Assembly (NCBI GenBank): GCA_001799735.1
Contig: MGUA01000030.1
Span: 1 to 63,542 of the forward strand
Direction: 5' to 3'
Source: Elusimicrobia bacterium GWB2_63_22
GTDB lineage: Bacteria > Elusimicrobiota > Elusimicrobia > Elusimicrobiales > UBA9959
DNA: 63,542 nucleotides
The notes beneath the pieces are model-generated. The model was not told the DNA's origin and ran no database searches. It was given only the letters and a program-made list of their open reading frames with translations. This document shows, in pieces, positions 30,810-39,498 of this stretch. Within the stretch, counting starts at the first letter, position 1, and every line of letters starts with the position of its first letter. Made by a program: the position numbers and the translations under genes.

Positions 30810-32034
30810 AGCGTATAGCGTCCACGGGGCTCACCCTGGAGGCGCGCAGAGCCGGGTAGATGGTGCTTATCATGCAGAGCAGGTAGCTGATCCCGGCGGT
30901 GGCCAGCAGGTCGCGGAGCTTCAGCTCCACCGGGACCTTGGTGATGTAATAGATGTCGGCCGGCAGCTCCACCACCGGGTAGACGGCGATGAACACCGAG
31001 ATCCCCACGCCGAGGAGCAGGCCCAGCACTATGCCGGTCAGGGCTATCAGGTTCCCCTCCCAGAAAAAGACGCGGCGGATGAAGCCGGGGCCCGCGCCCA
31101 TGGCGCGCAGGATGCCGATGTCGCGCAGTTTCTCTACGCTCATCATCAGGAGGTTCGAGGCGATGTTGAAAGTGGCCACCAGGATGATCAGCGCCAGCAC
31201 CAGGGTCATCACGAACTTCTCCAGCTTCAGGGCGGCGAAAAGGGTCTGGTTCATGTCCGCGTAGGTCTTTACCGTGTAGGAGAACCCGAGCGTCTTGCGC
31301 AGCGCCGCGGCGGCCGGGCCGGCGTCGCCGATATCTTTCAGCCGCACGCCGAGGCCGTTGGCGCCGCCGCCGAGGCCGAAGAAATCCCCCGCCGCGCCTA
31401 TGGAGCAGTAGGCCATGGTGTTGTCGAATTCGTAGTAGCCGGTGCGCAGCAGGCCGACCACGCGGAACTTGCGCATCTTGGGCAGCAGGCCCATGCCCAT
31501 GCCGGCGGCCGCGCCCTGGGGCGAGACCAGCACGGCCTCGTCGCCGAGCCAGACGCCCAGATTCTTGGCCAGTTCCTCGCCGAGCACCACCCCCGGGGGG
31601 GCGTCCTTGGCAGGTTTTTCCAGCGGCGCCCAGGAGCCGAGGGTGAGGGATTTTTCAAGGCTGTTGACGGAGAACTCGCCGGCTGGGTCGAAGCCTTTGA
31701 CCACTACGCCGGTGGAGCGGTTGTCGAAGGTGAGGATGGCCTGGCCGAGGACGAAAGGGGAGTCGGCGACGGCGTGGCCTTCGGAGCGGACGGCGGCGCG
31801 GGCCCTTTCCAGGTCCCTGGGCTGCATGCGTCCGTAGATGGTGATGTGGGCCTGGGCGTCGATTATCTTTTTCTTGATGTCGGACTGGAAGCCGTTCATG
31901 ATGGCGAGGGTCACTATGAGGGCGGCCACGCCCAGCGCTACGCCCGCCACTCCGATGAACGTGGTGATCATGGCGAAGAGGCCTTTCCTTTTCGCCAGCA
32001 GGTAGCGTCGTGCTATGAAGAATTCAGTGGACAT
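30802..32034 (-). CDS. lolC: Lipoprotein-release permease LolC/LolE family
   Basis: The start is taken at ATG 32034 (MSTEFFIARRYLLAKRKGLF), giving 410 residues; the frame further upstream enters a structured repeat. One N-terminal membrane segment (MITTFIGVAGVALGVAALIV) is followed by a MacB-like periplasmic domain (about 50-270). Three C-terminal membrane segments flank LRAMGAGPGFIRRVFFWEG, the coupling helix that contacts LolD. A single LolC/E protein with LolD suggests a homodimeric LolF-like permease. Confidence 0.9.
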   Translation of the reverse strand: MSTEFFIARRYLLAKRKGLFAMITTFIGVAGVALGVAALIVTLAIMNGFQSDIKKKIIDAQAHITIYGRMQPRDLERARAAVRSEGHAVADSPFVLGQAILTFDNRSTGVVVKGFDPAGEFSVNSLEKSLTLGSWAPLEKPAKDAPPGVVLGEELAKNLGVWLGDEAVLVSPQGAAAGMGMGLLPKMRKFRVVGLLRTGYYEFDNTMAYCSIGAAGDFFGLGGGANGLGVRLKDIGDAGPAAAALRKTLGFSYTVKTYADMNQTLFAALKLEKFVMTLVLALIILVATFNIASNLLMMSVEKLRDIGILRAMGAGPGFIRRVFFWEGNLIALTGIVLGLLLGVGISVFIAVYPVVELPADIYYITKVPVELKLRDLLATAGISYLLCMISTIYPALRASRVSPVDAIRYG

Positions 32035-32056
32035 ATACAGAAGCTCTACCAAAACG

Positions 32057-32193
32057 GCCGGACGGCAAGGGGGTCGGAACGCAAAAACGTGGTCTCGCAC
32101 ACCGTGCTCGCCACTCCCCGTCTCGGCCTCGGCGCTTACGCAAGCCTCGGCCTCCGACAGGGTTTTGCTAACCCGACCCCCTTGTCGTCCGGC
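32057..32193. repeat. Structured repeat with conserved 95-nt core, copy 1
   Basis: A 21-bp stem (32057-32077 with 32173-32193, one G/T wobble) encloses a 95-nt core (32078-32172). The core holds the hairpin GTGGTCTCGCAC / GTGCTCGCCAC and a second 28-nt hairpin at 32125-32152. The core matches 45261-45355 at all 67 positions outside the 28-nt hairpin, while the enclosing stems differ yet pair in each copy. It fills the gap between lysS and lolC, which are both on the minus strand. Function unknown; candidates are a non-coding RNA or a mobile palindromic element. Confidence 0.85.
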
Positions 32194-32199
32194 GCACCC

Positions 32200-33693
32200 T
32201 TACTGTTGATCGGGTCTAAGCAGCGGGAACAGGATAACTTCGCGGATGGACGGTTTGCCGTTCATGAGCATGCACAGGCGGTCTATGCCGATGCCTATGC
32301 CGCCCATCGGGGGCATGCCGTACTCCATCGCCTCGATGAAATCTTTGTCCAGGATGTCGGCTTCGCCGTTGTTCTCTTCTTTCTGCTGGCGCAGCTGTTC
32401 TACCAGGCGGCTCTTCTGGTCCTCGGGGTCGTTAAGCTCGGAGTAGGCGTTGGCCAGCTCCTCGGTGCCCGCGAAGAACTCGAAGCGTTCTACGAGGCTT
32501 TCGTCGCCGGCCTTGCACTTGGCCAGCGGGGTGATGGCCGTGGGGTAATCCATCACGAAGGTGGGCTGTATCAGCGCCCCCAGGATCTTCTCGTCCATGA
32601 TGCGGTCGAAGATCTTGGCGGAGGTGGTGTCCGCGCCGCATTCCACATGCAGCTTCTTGGCCAGCTTCAGCAGGTTCTCCCGGTTAAAGCCCTTCCCCTT
32701 GAGCACCTCGTGGATGTCCTCTCCGGTCTTCTCCTTCCAGGAGTCGGGCAGGCTGAGGCGCTTGAACGGGGGCTTGAGGTTTATCGTGTTGCCGTTGTAT
32801 TCGATGGTCTCGGAGCCTATGATCTTGATGCAGCGCTCGAAGACGCTCTCCACGAACTCGGCCATGCCGTTGTAGTCGGAATAGGCGATGTAGGCCTCGA
32901 GGGTGGTGAACTCGGGGTTATGGCGGGTATCCACGCCCTCGTTGCGGAACACGCGGCCTATCTCGTAGGCGCCGTCGAAGCCGCCGATGAGCAGCTTCTT
33001 GAGCGGCAGCTCGGTGGCGATGCGCATGTACATCTCGTAGCGGTAGGCGTTATGGAAAGTGATGAACGGTCGGGCGTTGGCGCCGCCGGCCTGCGCGCAG
33101 AGCACCGGGGTCTCCACCTCCAGGCAGCCGCGGCCGTTGAGCTCCTCGCGGATCGCGTTGACCAGCTGCGCGCGGCGCACGAAGATGGCGCGGGCTTCCT
33201 CGTTGGAGATCAGGTCCAGGTAGCGCTCGCGGTAGCGGGCCTCGGCGTCGGTGAGCCCGTGGAACTTCTCGGGCAGCGGGCGCACGCTCTTGGAGAGCAC
33301 GGTCAGCCGGGCCGCATCCACGGTGAGTTCGCCGGTCTTGGTGATGAACAGCTTGCCCTCCACGCCGAGGAAGTCCCCGACGTGCATCTGCTTCTTGAAG
33401 ATCTCGTAGGCCTCTTCGCCCACGGAATCCCGCTTGACGTAGATCTGCATCTTGCCGGTGCCGTCCTTCAGGTGGGCGAAGGTGGCCTTGCCCATGACGC
33501 GCATCAGCACCATGCGGCCGGCTATGGTCACCGGGGTGTCGGCGGGCAGCTTGGCGGCGTCCGCTATTTTGTGCGTGGGCTTGAACCGGTGCGGGAACGG
33601 GTCTATCCCTTTTTCCCTTATCGCTTTGATCTTGGCGTAGTTGTTGGCGACTATTTCGTTGATGCCTGAATTAGGGGTAGGTGTTTCGTTCAT
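32200..33693 (-). CDS. lysS: Lysyl-tRNA synthetase (class II)
   Basis: At 497 residues it has the normal LysRS-II length. An OB-fold anticodon-binding domain (about 60-160) is followed by the class II core with motif 1 (LVNAIREELNGRGCLEVETP), motif 2 (IGRVFRNEGVDTRHNPEFT) and motif 3 (GGIGIGIDRLCML). It charges tRNA-Lys. The ATG overlaps the stop of the upstream response-regulator gene by 4 bases. The structured repeat at 32057-32193 begins 7 bp after its stop. Confidence 0.96.
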   Translation of the reverse strand: MNETPTPNSGINEIVANNYAKIKAIREKGIDPFPHRFKPTHKIADAAKLPADTPVTIAGRMVLMRVMGKATFAHLKDGTGKMQIYVKRDSVGEEAYEIFKKQMHVGDFLGVEGKLFITKTGELTVDAARLTVLSKSVRPLPEKFHGLTDAEARYRERYLDLISNEEARAIFVRRAQLVNAIREELNGRGCLEVETPVLCAQAGGANARPFITFHNAYRYEMYMRIATELPLKKLLIGGFDGAYEIGRVFRNEGVDTRHNPEFTTLEAYIAYSDYNGMAEFVESVFERCIKIIGSETIEYNGNTINLKPPFKRLSLPDSWKEKTGEDIHEVLKGKGFNRENLLKLAKKLHVECGADTTSAKIFDRIMDEKILGALIQPTFVMDYPTAITPLAKCKAGDESLVERFEFFAGTEELANAYSELNDPEDQKSRLVEQLRQQKEENNGEADILDKDFIEAMEYGMPPMGGIGIGIDRLCMLMNGKPSIREVILFPLLRPDQQ

Positions 33694-34073
33694 TTTTTTG
33701 AGGCTATCGCGTCCTTTACTATTTTTACGAGGTTCTTGGGTTCAAAAGGTTTCTCCACGAAGGCGAAGATGTTGGAGGACAGCTCGAAGAGGTCCTTCAT
33801 CTGGCCCTTGGCGGTCAGGATGACTATCGGGATATGGCTGAGCCCCTCTATCTCCTGCAGCTTGGACTGGAAGGTGTAGCCGTCCATCTCCGGCATCATG
33901 ATGTCGAGGATGATGGCGTCGGGGATGACCTTGTTCGGGTCGGTGGAGGTAAGTTTATTGTAAGCCTCCAGGCCGTTGTAGGCCTCGAGCACCTCCATCT
34001 TCTCCCGCTCCATAAGAACTTTTATCAGATAAACAACGTCTTTCTCGTCGTCAACGACCATCACTTTGGACAT
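33690..34073 (-). CDS. CheY-like single-domain response regulator
   Basis: Taking ATG 34073 (MSKVMVVDDEKDVVYL) gives a 127-residue stand-alone receiver. The acidic pocket is VDDEKD, the phospho-acceptor Asp is in AIILDIMMPEMDGY, the Thr in VILTAKG and the Lys in FVEKPFEPKNL. There is no output domain, so it must act through a partner, perhaps one of the orphan kinases in the window. It overlaps lysS by 4 bases, an unusual pairing of a signalling protein with a tRNA synthetase. Confidence 0.9.
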   Translation of the reverse strand: MSKVMVVDDEKDVVYLIKVLMEREKMEVLEAYNGLEAYNKLTSTDPNKVIPDAIILDIMMPEMDGYTFQSKLQEIEGLSHIPIVILTAKGQMKDLFELSSNIFAFVEKPFEPKNLVKIVKDAIASKK

Positions 34074-34136
34074 GAGTCCCCCGTGCCTTCGCATGCAGAA
34101 TGGGGGCCGTCGCCGGCCCCTATACAATGATAAGCT

Positions 34137-34166
34137 ATTTTACAAGAAATTTCGCGAATATTACAA
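34137..34166 (-). promoter_or_regulatory. Possible promoter for the regulator-lysS run
   Basis: On the minus strand TTGTAA (34166-34161) is 18 bp from TAAAAT (34142-34137), in the only AT-rich patch of the gap. An alternative pairing uses the GTATAG around 34116-34122 as -10. The match is moderate. Confidence 0.35.
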
Positions 34167-34883
34167 GCGACGGCCCGGCCGGGCTGACTGCCTGGCCGGA
34201 GCGGAGCTGCCGGCGGGAGTGAAATACCGCTGAATGAATTCCCTAAGCCAGGAGATCATTTCGCGGACGTTACCGTCGTTGATCTTGTCGGTATAGCAGA
34301 GTTCCGCGGTCTTGCGCAGGCCTATGCGGCCGGCCGTTTCCTTATGCCAGGCCGCGTCGTAGACGCCCGCTTTCAGCAGGTTGTCGTTTATCGCTTCCAG
34401 CGAGGCGTTCTCGGGGCAGAAGACCTCATGGACCTCGCAGAGGCGCCGCAGGATGTCTTCCAGCACCGCGCCGGCCAGCGTGACGGCCGAAATATAATGT
34501 CCCTTGGCCGCCATGCCCTCGGCGCGCAGCAGAAAATCCCCCATCAGGTCGGAGGCGTAGGACGCGCGCACCGCGGACGAGGCGTCCTGGAAATCGTACT
34601 GGGCTTTTTTGAGGGTGTTCAGGAAGAAGGAAAAAACGGACCCCGGGGCCCTGGGCGCCAGGTCGCTCTCCACCGAGGACAGTTCCGTGTAGTAGCGGCT
34701 CTGCCCGCCAAAGGCGTCCCGCACCAGCGCCAGGACGTCGGTCTTCCACCTGGCGTAATCGGCGTTCAGGGCCGAGAAACGGTACCACCGGTAGCGGTAG
34801 CCGTTGAGAAAATCCTCGCGGAAAACGCTCCCTTCGTCAATGAGTTGCTTGAACCTTTCGGTCATTTCGTTTTTTGCCTGCAT
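34161..34883 (-). CDS. Unknown protein, mostly helical, possible HEPN/DUF4145-like C-terminal part
   Basis: The 240-residue protein was not recognised with confidence. It is soluble and largely helical. The N-terminal half has FLNGYRYRWYRFSALNADYA. From about residue 120 it reads GHYISAVTLAGAVLEDILRR, then LEAINDNLLKAGVYDAAWHK and ISWLREFIQRYF, a pattern like the helical bundles of DUF4145 or HEPN-like domains found in stress and defence proteins. The C-terminus is basic and rich in Ala, Pro and Arg. It stands 87 bp upstream of the CheY-like gene on the same strand. Confidence 0.6.
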   Translation of the reverse strand: MQAKNEMTERFKQLIDEGSVFREDFLNGYRYRWYRFSALNADYARWKTDVLALVRDAFGGQSRYYTELSSVESDLAPRAPGSVFSFFLNTLKKAQYDFQDASSAVRASYASDLMGDFLLRAEGMAAKGHYISAVTLAGAVLEDILRRLCEVHEVFCPENASLEAINDNLLKAGVYDAAWHKETAGRIGLRKTAELCYTDKINDGNVREMISWLREFIQRYFTPAGSSAPARQSARPGRRL

Positions 34884-35016
34884 ATCCCCCCCACCCTCAC
34901 AGAATATACCATAAAAGACCGCCCCCCGCCATTGACCTTGGTTATACTCCCCGCGGCACTTTCAGGGCCGCCTGCAAATATGTAGAATGGTTCTGCGGAA
35001 AGTCACGGGAGGCGCT

Positions 35017-35493
35017 ATGTCCATAGAACGAACCCTGGTACTGGTTAAGCCCGACGGCATGCAGCGGCACCTGGCCGGCCTGGCGATAGACCGGCTGGAG
35101 AACACCCACATGGAGCTCATAGGAGCCAAGATCGCCACGGTTACCGACCGGCTGGCGCGGGAGCATTACGCCCTGCTCGAGGGCAAGGGCCCTTTCACGG
35201 ACAAGAAACTTTTCGAACACTTGATAAATTTCATAAAGGGCGAATACCACGGCGATCCCAAGCACCGGGTGATGGCCCTCGTCTACCAGGGCGAGAACGC
35301 CGTGAAGAACATCCGGGCCGCTGTCGGCGCCACCAACCCGGAGGACGCCTCCCCGGACACCATCCGCGGCGCTTTCGGCCGCATCTGCCACAAGCACGGC
35401 TACTTCGAGAACGTCGTGCACGCCTCCGGCAACGCGGAAGAGGCGGACCGGGAGATCAAGATCTGGTTCAAACCGGACGAGATGCTCAGCTGA
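35017..35493 (+). CDS. ndk: Nucleoside-diphosphate kinase
   Basis: The start is taken at ATG 35017 (MSIERTLVLVKPDGMQ), 6 bp after a GGGAGG site, giving 158 residues. It passes phosphate from ATP to nucleoside diphosphates by a phospho-His, here the His in FENVVHASGNAEEADREI near residue 131. Other marks are LVKPDGMQRHLAG and IRGAFG. It is slightly longer than the usual 140-150 residues because of an insert around KGEYHGDPKHRVMALVYQG. It leads the plus-strand run to nrfA. Confidence 0.93.
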   Translation: MSIERTLVLVKPDGMQRHLAGLAIDRLENTHMELIGAKIATVTDRLAREHYALLEGKGPFTDKKLFEHLINFIKGEYHGDPKHRVMALVYQGENAVKNIRAAVGATNPEDASPDTIRGAFGRICHKHGYFENVVHASGNAEEADREIKIWFKPDEMLS

Positions 35494-35509
35494 CCGGGAC
35501 CGCGCCTAA

Positions 35510-36391
35510 ATGAGAATAAAAGCCCTCCTCTTCGCTCCGGCCGTCCTCCTGGGACTGCAGCTCCTCTGCGTCCCCGCAGCGGCCGCCGAGGAACGCGAGG
35601 AGCAGCGCGTCACGCTGACCACCGAGGACGGCTGGAACCTCAACGCCCGCTACCTCAAAGCGCCGGAAGGCGCGCCCACCATAGTCCTCATCCACACCGC
35701 CAAGAGCGACCTGACCGAGTGGGAGCCGTGGTTCAAGCCGATGAAGCGCCACGGCTTCGGCTACCTGGCCTTCGACCTGCGCGGCCACGGCAACAGCTTC
35801 GTCAGGCCCGACGGGTCCACCACCACCTGGCGCGCCTTCAGCATCAGCGGCTCGGATAACGAATACAACCGGATGGTGCGCGACGTGGACGCCGCCCTGG
35901 CCTACCTCTCCACCAATTCCGTCACGGCGGCCAATACCGTGCTGGCCGGCTCCGTGCTCGGGGCGAACCTGGCCATAAAGGCCGCCGCGATCAACCCCGA
36001 GATCCCGATGGTCATAGCGGTCTCCCCGGTGCTTAACGTCAACGACGTCCTGTCCGTCAACCCGCTGCGCGCCTACGGCAAAAAGCCGCTGCTGATCATA
36101 GCCGGCGCGGACCGCGCCAAGCAGTACAAAGAATTCCAACTGCTCAACGATATCGCCCGCATGGCCTGCGGCAAGGGCAACGTGACGGTAATGGTGGAAG
36201 CCAGGGGCTTCGGCCCCAAGCTGATAACCAAGTATAACGCCCGCCGCGTGCTGGACTGGATCAAGCACCCGCGGCTGCCGGACCTGGTGGAGATCTCCAC
36301 GGCCGCGGCCGACGGGCTGGAACCTGGGACTACCGAACAGGCGGAAGCCCCGGGCGAGGAAGAAGAGGAGGCGGGGTTCCCGCAGGATTAA
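35510..36391 (+). CDS. Secreted alpha/beta-hydrolase-like protein, possibly inactive
   Basis: The 293-residue protein has a signal peptide (LLFAPAVLLGLQLLCVPAAAA) and an alpha/beta-hydrolase core: TIVLIHTAKSDLTEWEPW, GYLAFDLRGHGNSF, LAGSVLGANLAIKAA, PLLIIAGADRAKQY. The nucleophile turn reads A-G-S-V-L-G rather than clear G-x-S-x-G, and where the catalytic His is expected the text is VEARGFGPKLITKYN, without a His. It may be a degenerate esterase or a binding protein. The C-terminus is acidic (GEEEEEAG). It lies between ndk and murQ. Confidence 0.75.
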   Translation: MRIKALLFAPAVLLGLQLLCVPAAAAEEREEQRVTLTTEDGWNLNARYLKAPEGAPTIVLIHTAKSDLTEWEPWFKPMKRHGFGYLAFDLRGHGNSFVRPDGSTTTWRAFSISGSDNEYNRMVRDVDAALAYLSTNSVTAANTVLAGSVLGANLAIKAAAINPEIPMVIAVSPVLNVNDVLSVNPLRAYGKKPLLIIAGADRAKQYKEFQLLNDIARMACGKGNVTVMVEARGFGPKLITKYNARRVLDWIKHPRLPDLVEISTAAADGLEPGTTEQAEAPGEEEEEAGFPQD

Positions 36392-36397
36392 TTCACC

Positions 36398-37300
36398 ATG
36401 AAAAACAACGCTTTCGCCAGGTATTCCAAACTCCCCACCGAACAGAACAACCCCCGCACCCGCGACCTGGACCGGGTAACGCTGCGCTCCGTGCTCAAGA
36501 AGCTCAACTACGAGGACATGCTGGTGCCGAAGGCAGTGGCGGGCGCCATACCGCAGATAGAGCGGGCCGCGCGGGCCGTCTCCAAAACTTACCTCTCCGG
36601 GGGCAGGATCTATTTCATAGGCGCCGGCACCAGCGGCCGGCTGGGTGTGCTCGAGGCCGCCGAGATCCCCCCCACCTACGGCGTGGCGCCGGATGTTTTC
36701 ACCGCCCTGATGGCCGGCGGGCAGATGGCGGTGTTCCACTCCAAAGAGGGCGCGGAGGACGTTTTTGAGAGTGGCAGGAAGGAGATCGCCGCCCTGGCCC
36801 GCCGCGGCGACACCGTGGTAGGCATAGCCGCCAGCGGCATAACCCCCTACGTGCAGGGCGGGCTGGCGGCCGGGCGCGCCAAAGGCGCGGTCACCGTGAT
36901 CATCACCTGCAACCCGCGCGAAAAAGCGAAGGAGGCGGACATCCGCGTGGCCATGGACGTAGGCCCCGAGCCTGTCTCCGGCTCCACCCGCATGAAGTCC
37001 GGCACCGCCACCAAGCTGGCGCTCAACATGCTCTCCACCTCTTCCATGATAATCTCCGGCAAGGTCTACCGCAACTGGATGGTGGACGTGAAGACCACCT
37101 CGAAGAAACTGGTGCTGCGCGCGGAGCGCATTACCGCCACCGTCGGCGGCGTGGACCAGGCCGAGGCGCGGCGCCTGCTGGACCTGACCGGCAACGACGT
37201 GAAGACCGCCATCGTTATGGCCCGGCTCGGCCTGGACCGCGCCCGGGCGGAGGCCCGTATAAAGAAAGCCAAAGGCTTCCTGAAGAATATACTGGGCTAA
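36398..37300 (+). CDS. murQ: N-acetylmuramic acid 6-phosphate etherase
   Basis: The 300-residue SIS-fold enzyme cleaves the lactyl ether of MurNAc-6-phosphate during peptidoglycan recycling. Marks are RIYFIGAGTSGRLGVLEAAE, IPPTYGVAPDVFTALMAGG, EDVFESGRKEI, VGIAASGITPYV and VGPEPVSGSTRMKSGTATKL. Length matches MurQ. Its usual partners (anmK, nagZ, murP) are absent here, but the dipeptide epimerase and PBP4-type gene elsewhere in the window also touch wall turnover. It starts 6 bp after the hydrolase-like gene. Confidence 0.95.
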   Translation: MKNNAFARYSKLPTEQNNPRTRDLDRVTLRSVLKKLNYEDMLVPKAVAGAIPQIERAARAVSKTYLSGGRIYFIGAGTSGRLGVLEAAEIPPTYGVAPDVFTALMAGGQMAVFHSKEGAEDVFESGRKEIAALARRGDTVVGIAASGITPYVQGGLAAGRAKGAVTVIITCNPREKAKEADIRVAMDVGPEPVSGSTRMKSGTATKLALNMLSTSSMIISGKVYRNWMVDVKTTSKKLVLRAERITATVGGVDQAEARRLLDLTGNDVKTAIVMARLGLDRARAEARIKKAKGFLKNILG

Positions 37301-37305
37301 CTATA

Positions 37306-38229
37306 TTGTTTAACTTCCTCTCCTCCCTCCGGCTGTTCTACGCCGTCTGCCTCGCGCTGGCGGCGGCCTTCGTCTATCAGACCGTTTTCAACCGGGGCGC
37401 GCCCGTGTATGCCGCGCCGTGGTTCTCCGCGCTGGGCGTGCTGCTCGCCGTTAATATCGCCGCCTGTGCCGGCCGCCGCGCGCGGACCGCGAACCTCCAG
37501 TTCATCCTGGTACACGCGGGCCTGGTGCTCATCATCCTGGGGGCTTTCGCCAGCCGGGCCTTCCGCTTCGAGGCGCAGCTGCCGCTGCGCACCGGGACGG
37601 AGACCAGCCTGGCCCAGGCCGGCAACGCCCTGTACAGGTTGCCCTTCTCCGTAAAGCTGCAGGATTTCCGCCTTGAGTACTACCGCGAGCCCTCCGGGGT
37701 CATTACCGTTTCCGAAGACAAAGCGCGCCGGGAATTCGCGGCCGTCCCGGGCGAGGTCATAAAGCTCCCGGAGTACGGGGCGGAGATAAAAGTGCTGCGG
37801 CTGCTGCGGGACTTCGGCCTCTCCGGCAAGGACAAGGCCGCCGACAAATCCCCCTACTGGCATAACCCGGCGGCGCAGCTGGAGATAAAAACCCGCGGGA
37901 AGGCGCGGACCTTCTGGTTCTTCGTCAATTTCCCCGGCATGCACCGCGGGGACCTGCCGTTCGGAGTTCAGTACGGCCTCAGGGACGCCGAGGTGAAGAA
38001 CTTTACCAGCTCCCTGCTCATAACCCCGGCCGGCGCCGGGGCTTTCACCGGGGAAGTCTCCGTGAACAGTCCGCTCAGGACTGGCGGCTACACCCTCTAC
38101 CAGTCCAGTTACGACCCGGCCGACGCCGGCTACTCCCTGCTCACCGTGGCGCGCGACCGCGGCGCGTGGCTGGTCTACCTGGGCTTCGGAACACTGCTGT
38201 GCGGCATCCTCCTATGGCTAAAGAAGTAG
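37306..38229 (+). CDS. resB: ResB-like cytochrome c biogenesis protein
   Basis: The 307-residue protein has three N-terminal membrane segments (FYAVCLALAAAFVYQ, APWFSALGVLLAVNIAACA, FILVHAGLVLIILGAF), a large outer domain and a final segment (GAWLVYLGFGTLLCGILLWL). This is the layout of ResB/Ccs1, which with CcsA delivers haem and keeps apocytochrome cysteines reduced. The best start is TTG 37306, which is uncertain. Its 3' end overlaps ccsA by 16 bases, and nrfH and nrfA follow, so it most likely matures these multihaem cytochromes. Confidence 0.85.
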   Translation: MFNFLSSLRLFYAVCLALAAAFVYQTVFNRGAPVYAAPWFSALGVLLAVNIAACAGRRARTANLQFILVHAGLVLIILGAFASRAFRFEAQLPLRTGTETSLAQAGNALYRLPFSVKLQDFRLEYYREPSGVITVSEDKARREFAAVPGEVIKLPEYGAEIKVLRLLRDFGLSGKDKAADKSPYWHNPAAQLEIKTRGKARTFWFFVNFPGMHRGDLPFGVQYGLRDAEVKNFTSSLLITPAGAGAFTGEVSVNSPLRTGGYTLYQSSYDPADAGYSLLTVARDRGAWLVYLGFGTLLCGILLWLKK

Positions 38230-38987
38230 TCTTCGCCCTTAACCTCGCTTTCGCCCTGGCGCTGTTCGCGCTGGCGGCCTCGGCCACCGGCTGGGTGGCC
38301 CGCGCGCCCAGGATCCACCGCGCGGCCGCCGCCATACTGGCCGCCTCCTGGCTGGCGCTCACGGCGGGCCTCGGCCTGTTCTGGGTCCGGCTCGGCCGCC
38401 CCCCGCTCTCCAACCAGTACGAATCGCTGCTGGCCCTGCTCTGGTTCGTAGCGCCGCTGGCCCTGTACTTCTACCGGGGCAGCCGCCGCCCGGAAGTCCC
38501 CGCGGCCGGGGCGCTGCTCTCCGTTCTTTTCTTCGGCGGGGCCGCGCTCCTCGACAGCACGGTGCGCCCGCTGATGCCGGCGCTGCGCTCCAACTGGCTG
38601 ATCATACACGTGGTCTCGTCCATGGCCGCCTACGCCGCCTTCGCCCTGGCCGCGGCCGCCGCCGCCTGGGGCCTGTTCAGGAAGGAAGCCCTGGAGGAGG
38701 ACGAGACGGAACTGCGGCTGGTAAAGGCCGGCTTCGCCTTCCTGACGCTGGGCATCGCCACCGGTTCGGTCTGGGCCGAATCGGCCTGGGGCGCCTACTG
38801 GAGCTGGGACCCCAAGGAGACCTGGTCGCTCCTGACCTGGCTGGCCTACGCCGCCGCCCTGCACCTGCGCCGGTCCGGCTGGCGCGGCAAAAAATTTGCG
38901 CTAATGCTGCTGGCCTGTTTCGCGCTGGTGATGTTCACCTACTTCGGGGTGAACTTCCTGCTCGGCGGGCTGCACAGCTACGGCTGA
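38214..38987 (+). CDS. ccsA: CcsA/CcsB-type haem-handling protein
   Basis: Starting at ATG 38214 (MAKEVVFALNLAFA), the 257-residue protein has about eight membrane segments. It carries the tryptophan-rich WWD haem-binding motif in WAESAWGAYWSWDPKETWSL (about residue 191 on) and flanking His residues (LIIHVVSSMAAYAAFALA and GGLHSYG). It exports haem and joins it to CXXCH motifs together with ResB. A dedicated ResB/CcsA pair beside nrfHA resembles the NrfI system, where a special synthetase handles the CXXCK haem of NrfA. Confidence 0.92.
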   Translation: MAKEVVFALNLAFALALFALAASATGWVARAPRIHRAAAAILAASWLALTAGLGLFWVRLGRPPLSNQYESLLALLWFVAPLALYFYRGSRRPEVPAAGALLSVLFFGGAALLDSTVRPLMPALRSNWLIIHVVSSMAAYAAFALAAAAAAWGLFRKEALEEDETELRLVKAGFAFLTLGIATGSVWAESAWGAYWSWDPKETWSLLTWLAYAAALHLRRSGWRGKKFALMLLACFALVMFTYFGVNFLLGGLHSYG

Positions 38988-38993
38988 TCCAAA

Positions 38994-39497
38994 ATGACGC
39001 TCAAAGACGCCGCCGGAAAGATAAAGGGCCTGGCCCTTCGCCACCGCGAACTGCTGGTGAAGGCCGCCGTCTATTCCGGCGCGGCCGGCTGCGCCGCGCT
39101 GGCCCTGCTGTTCGGGCCGACGCACCTGATAGAGCTCACCGAGACGCCCAAGTTCTGCGGCCTCTGCCACTCCATGAAGCCGCAGCACCAGGCCTGGGAA
39201 CATTCGGCCCACCGGACGGCCCGCTGCGTGGACTGCCACCTGCCCAACGACAATCCCGCCAACCACTATTTCTGGAAGACCATAGACGGCAACAAGGACG
39301 TCTTCTACGAATTCTCCGGCCTGCGCGAACACGACGAGATAAAGCTGTCCGCGCACGGCCACCGCGTGCTGCAGGGCAACTGCATCCGCTGCCACGAAGG
39401 CCTGGTAGCCCATATAGACAACAAGCGCGCCTGCATAGACTGCCACCGCACGGTGGGCCATAAAATGCAGGGAACGCTGGAAACGAGAGAGGATTGA
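38994..39497 (+). CDS. nrfH: NrfH-type tetrahaem quinol dehydrogenase
   Basis: The 167-residue NapC/NirT-family cytochrome has one N-terminal membrane anchor (about 22-42) and four haem motifs (CGLCHSM, CVDCH, CIRCH, CIDCH). The first lies in the FCGLCHSMKPQHQAW context typical of NrfH, where the Met can ligate haem 1. It takes electrons from the quinol pool to NrfA. Its stop is one base from the nrfA start. The start ATG 38994 lies 6 bp after ccsA. Confidence 0.94.
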   Translation: MTLKDAAGKIKGLALRHRELLVKAAVYSGAAGCAALALLFGPTHLIELTETPKFCGLCHSMKPQHQAWEHSAHRTARCVDCHLPNDNPANHYFWKTIDGNKDVFYEFSGLREHDEIKLSAHGHRVLQGNCIRCHEGLVAHIDNKRACIDCHRTVGHKMQGTLETRED

Positions 39498-39498
39498 T

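Noticed and set aside
32057-32193. Retron or integron attC site
   Set aside because: No reverse transcriptase or integrase is near, the core lacks the attC GTTRRRY ends, and the two copies sit in unrelated places.
30775-33669. A 964-codon open frame on the plus strand
   Set aside because: It lies wholly opposite lolD, lolC and lysS, which have full family motifs. Long opposite-strand frames are expected in GC-rich coding DNA, and its translation is low-complexity Gly/Ala/Val/His without a recognisable domain.
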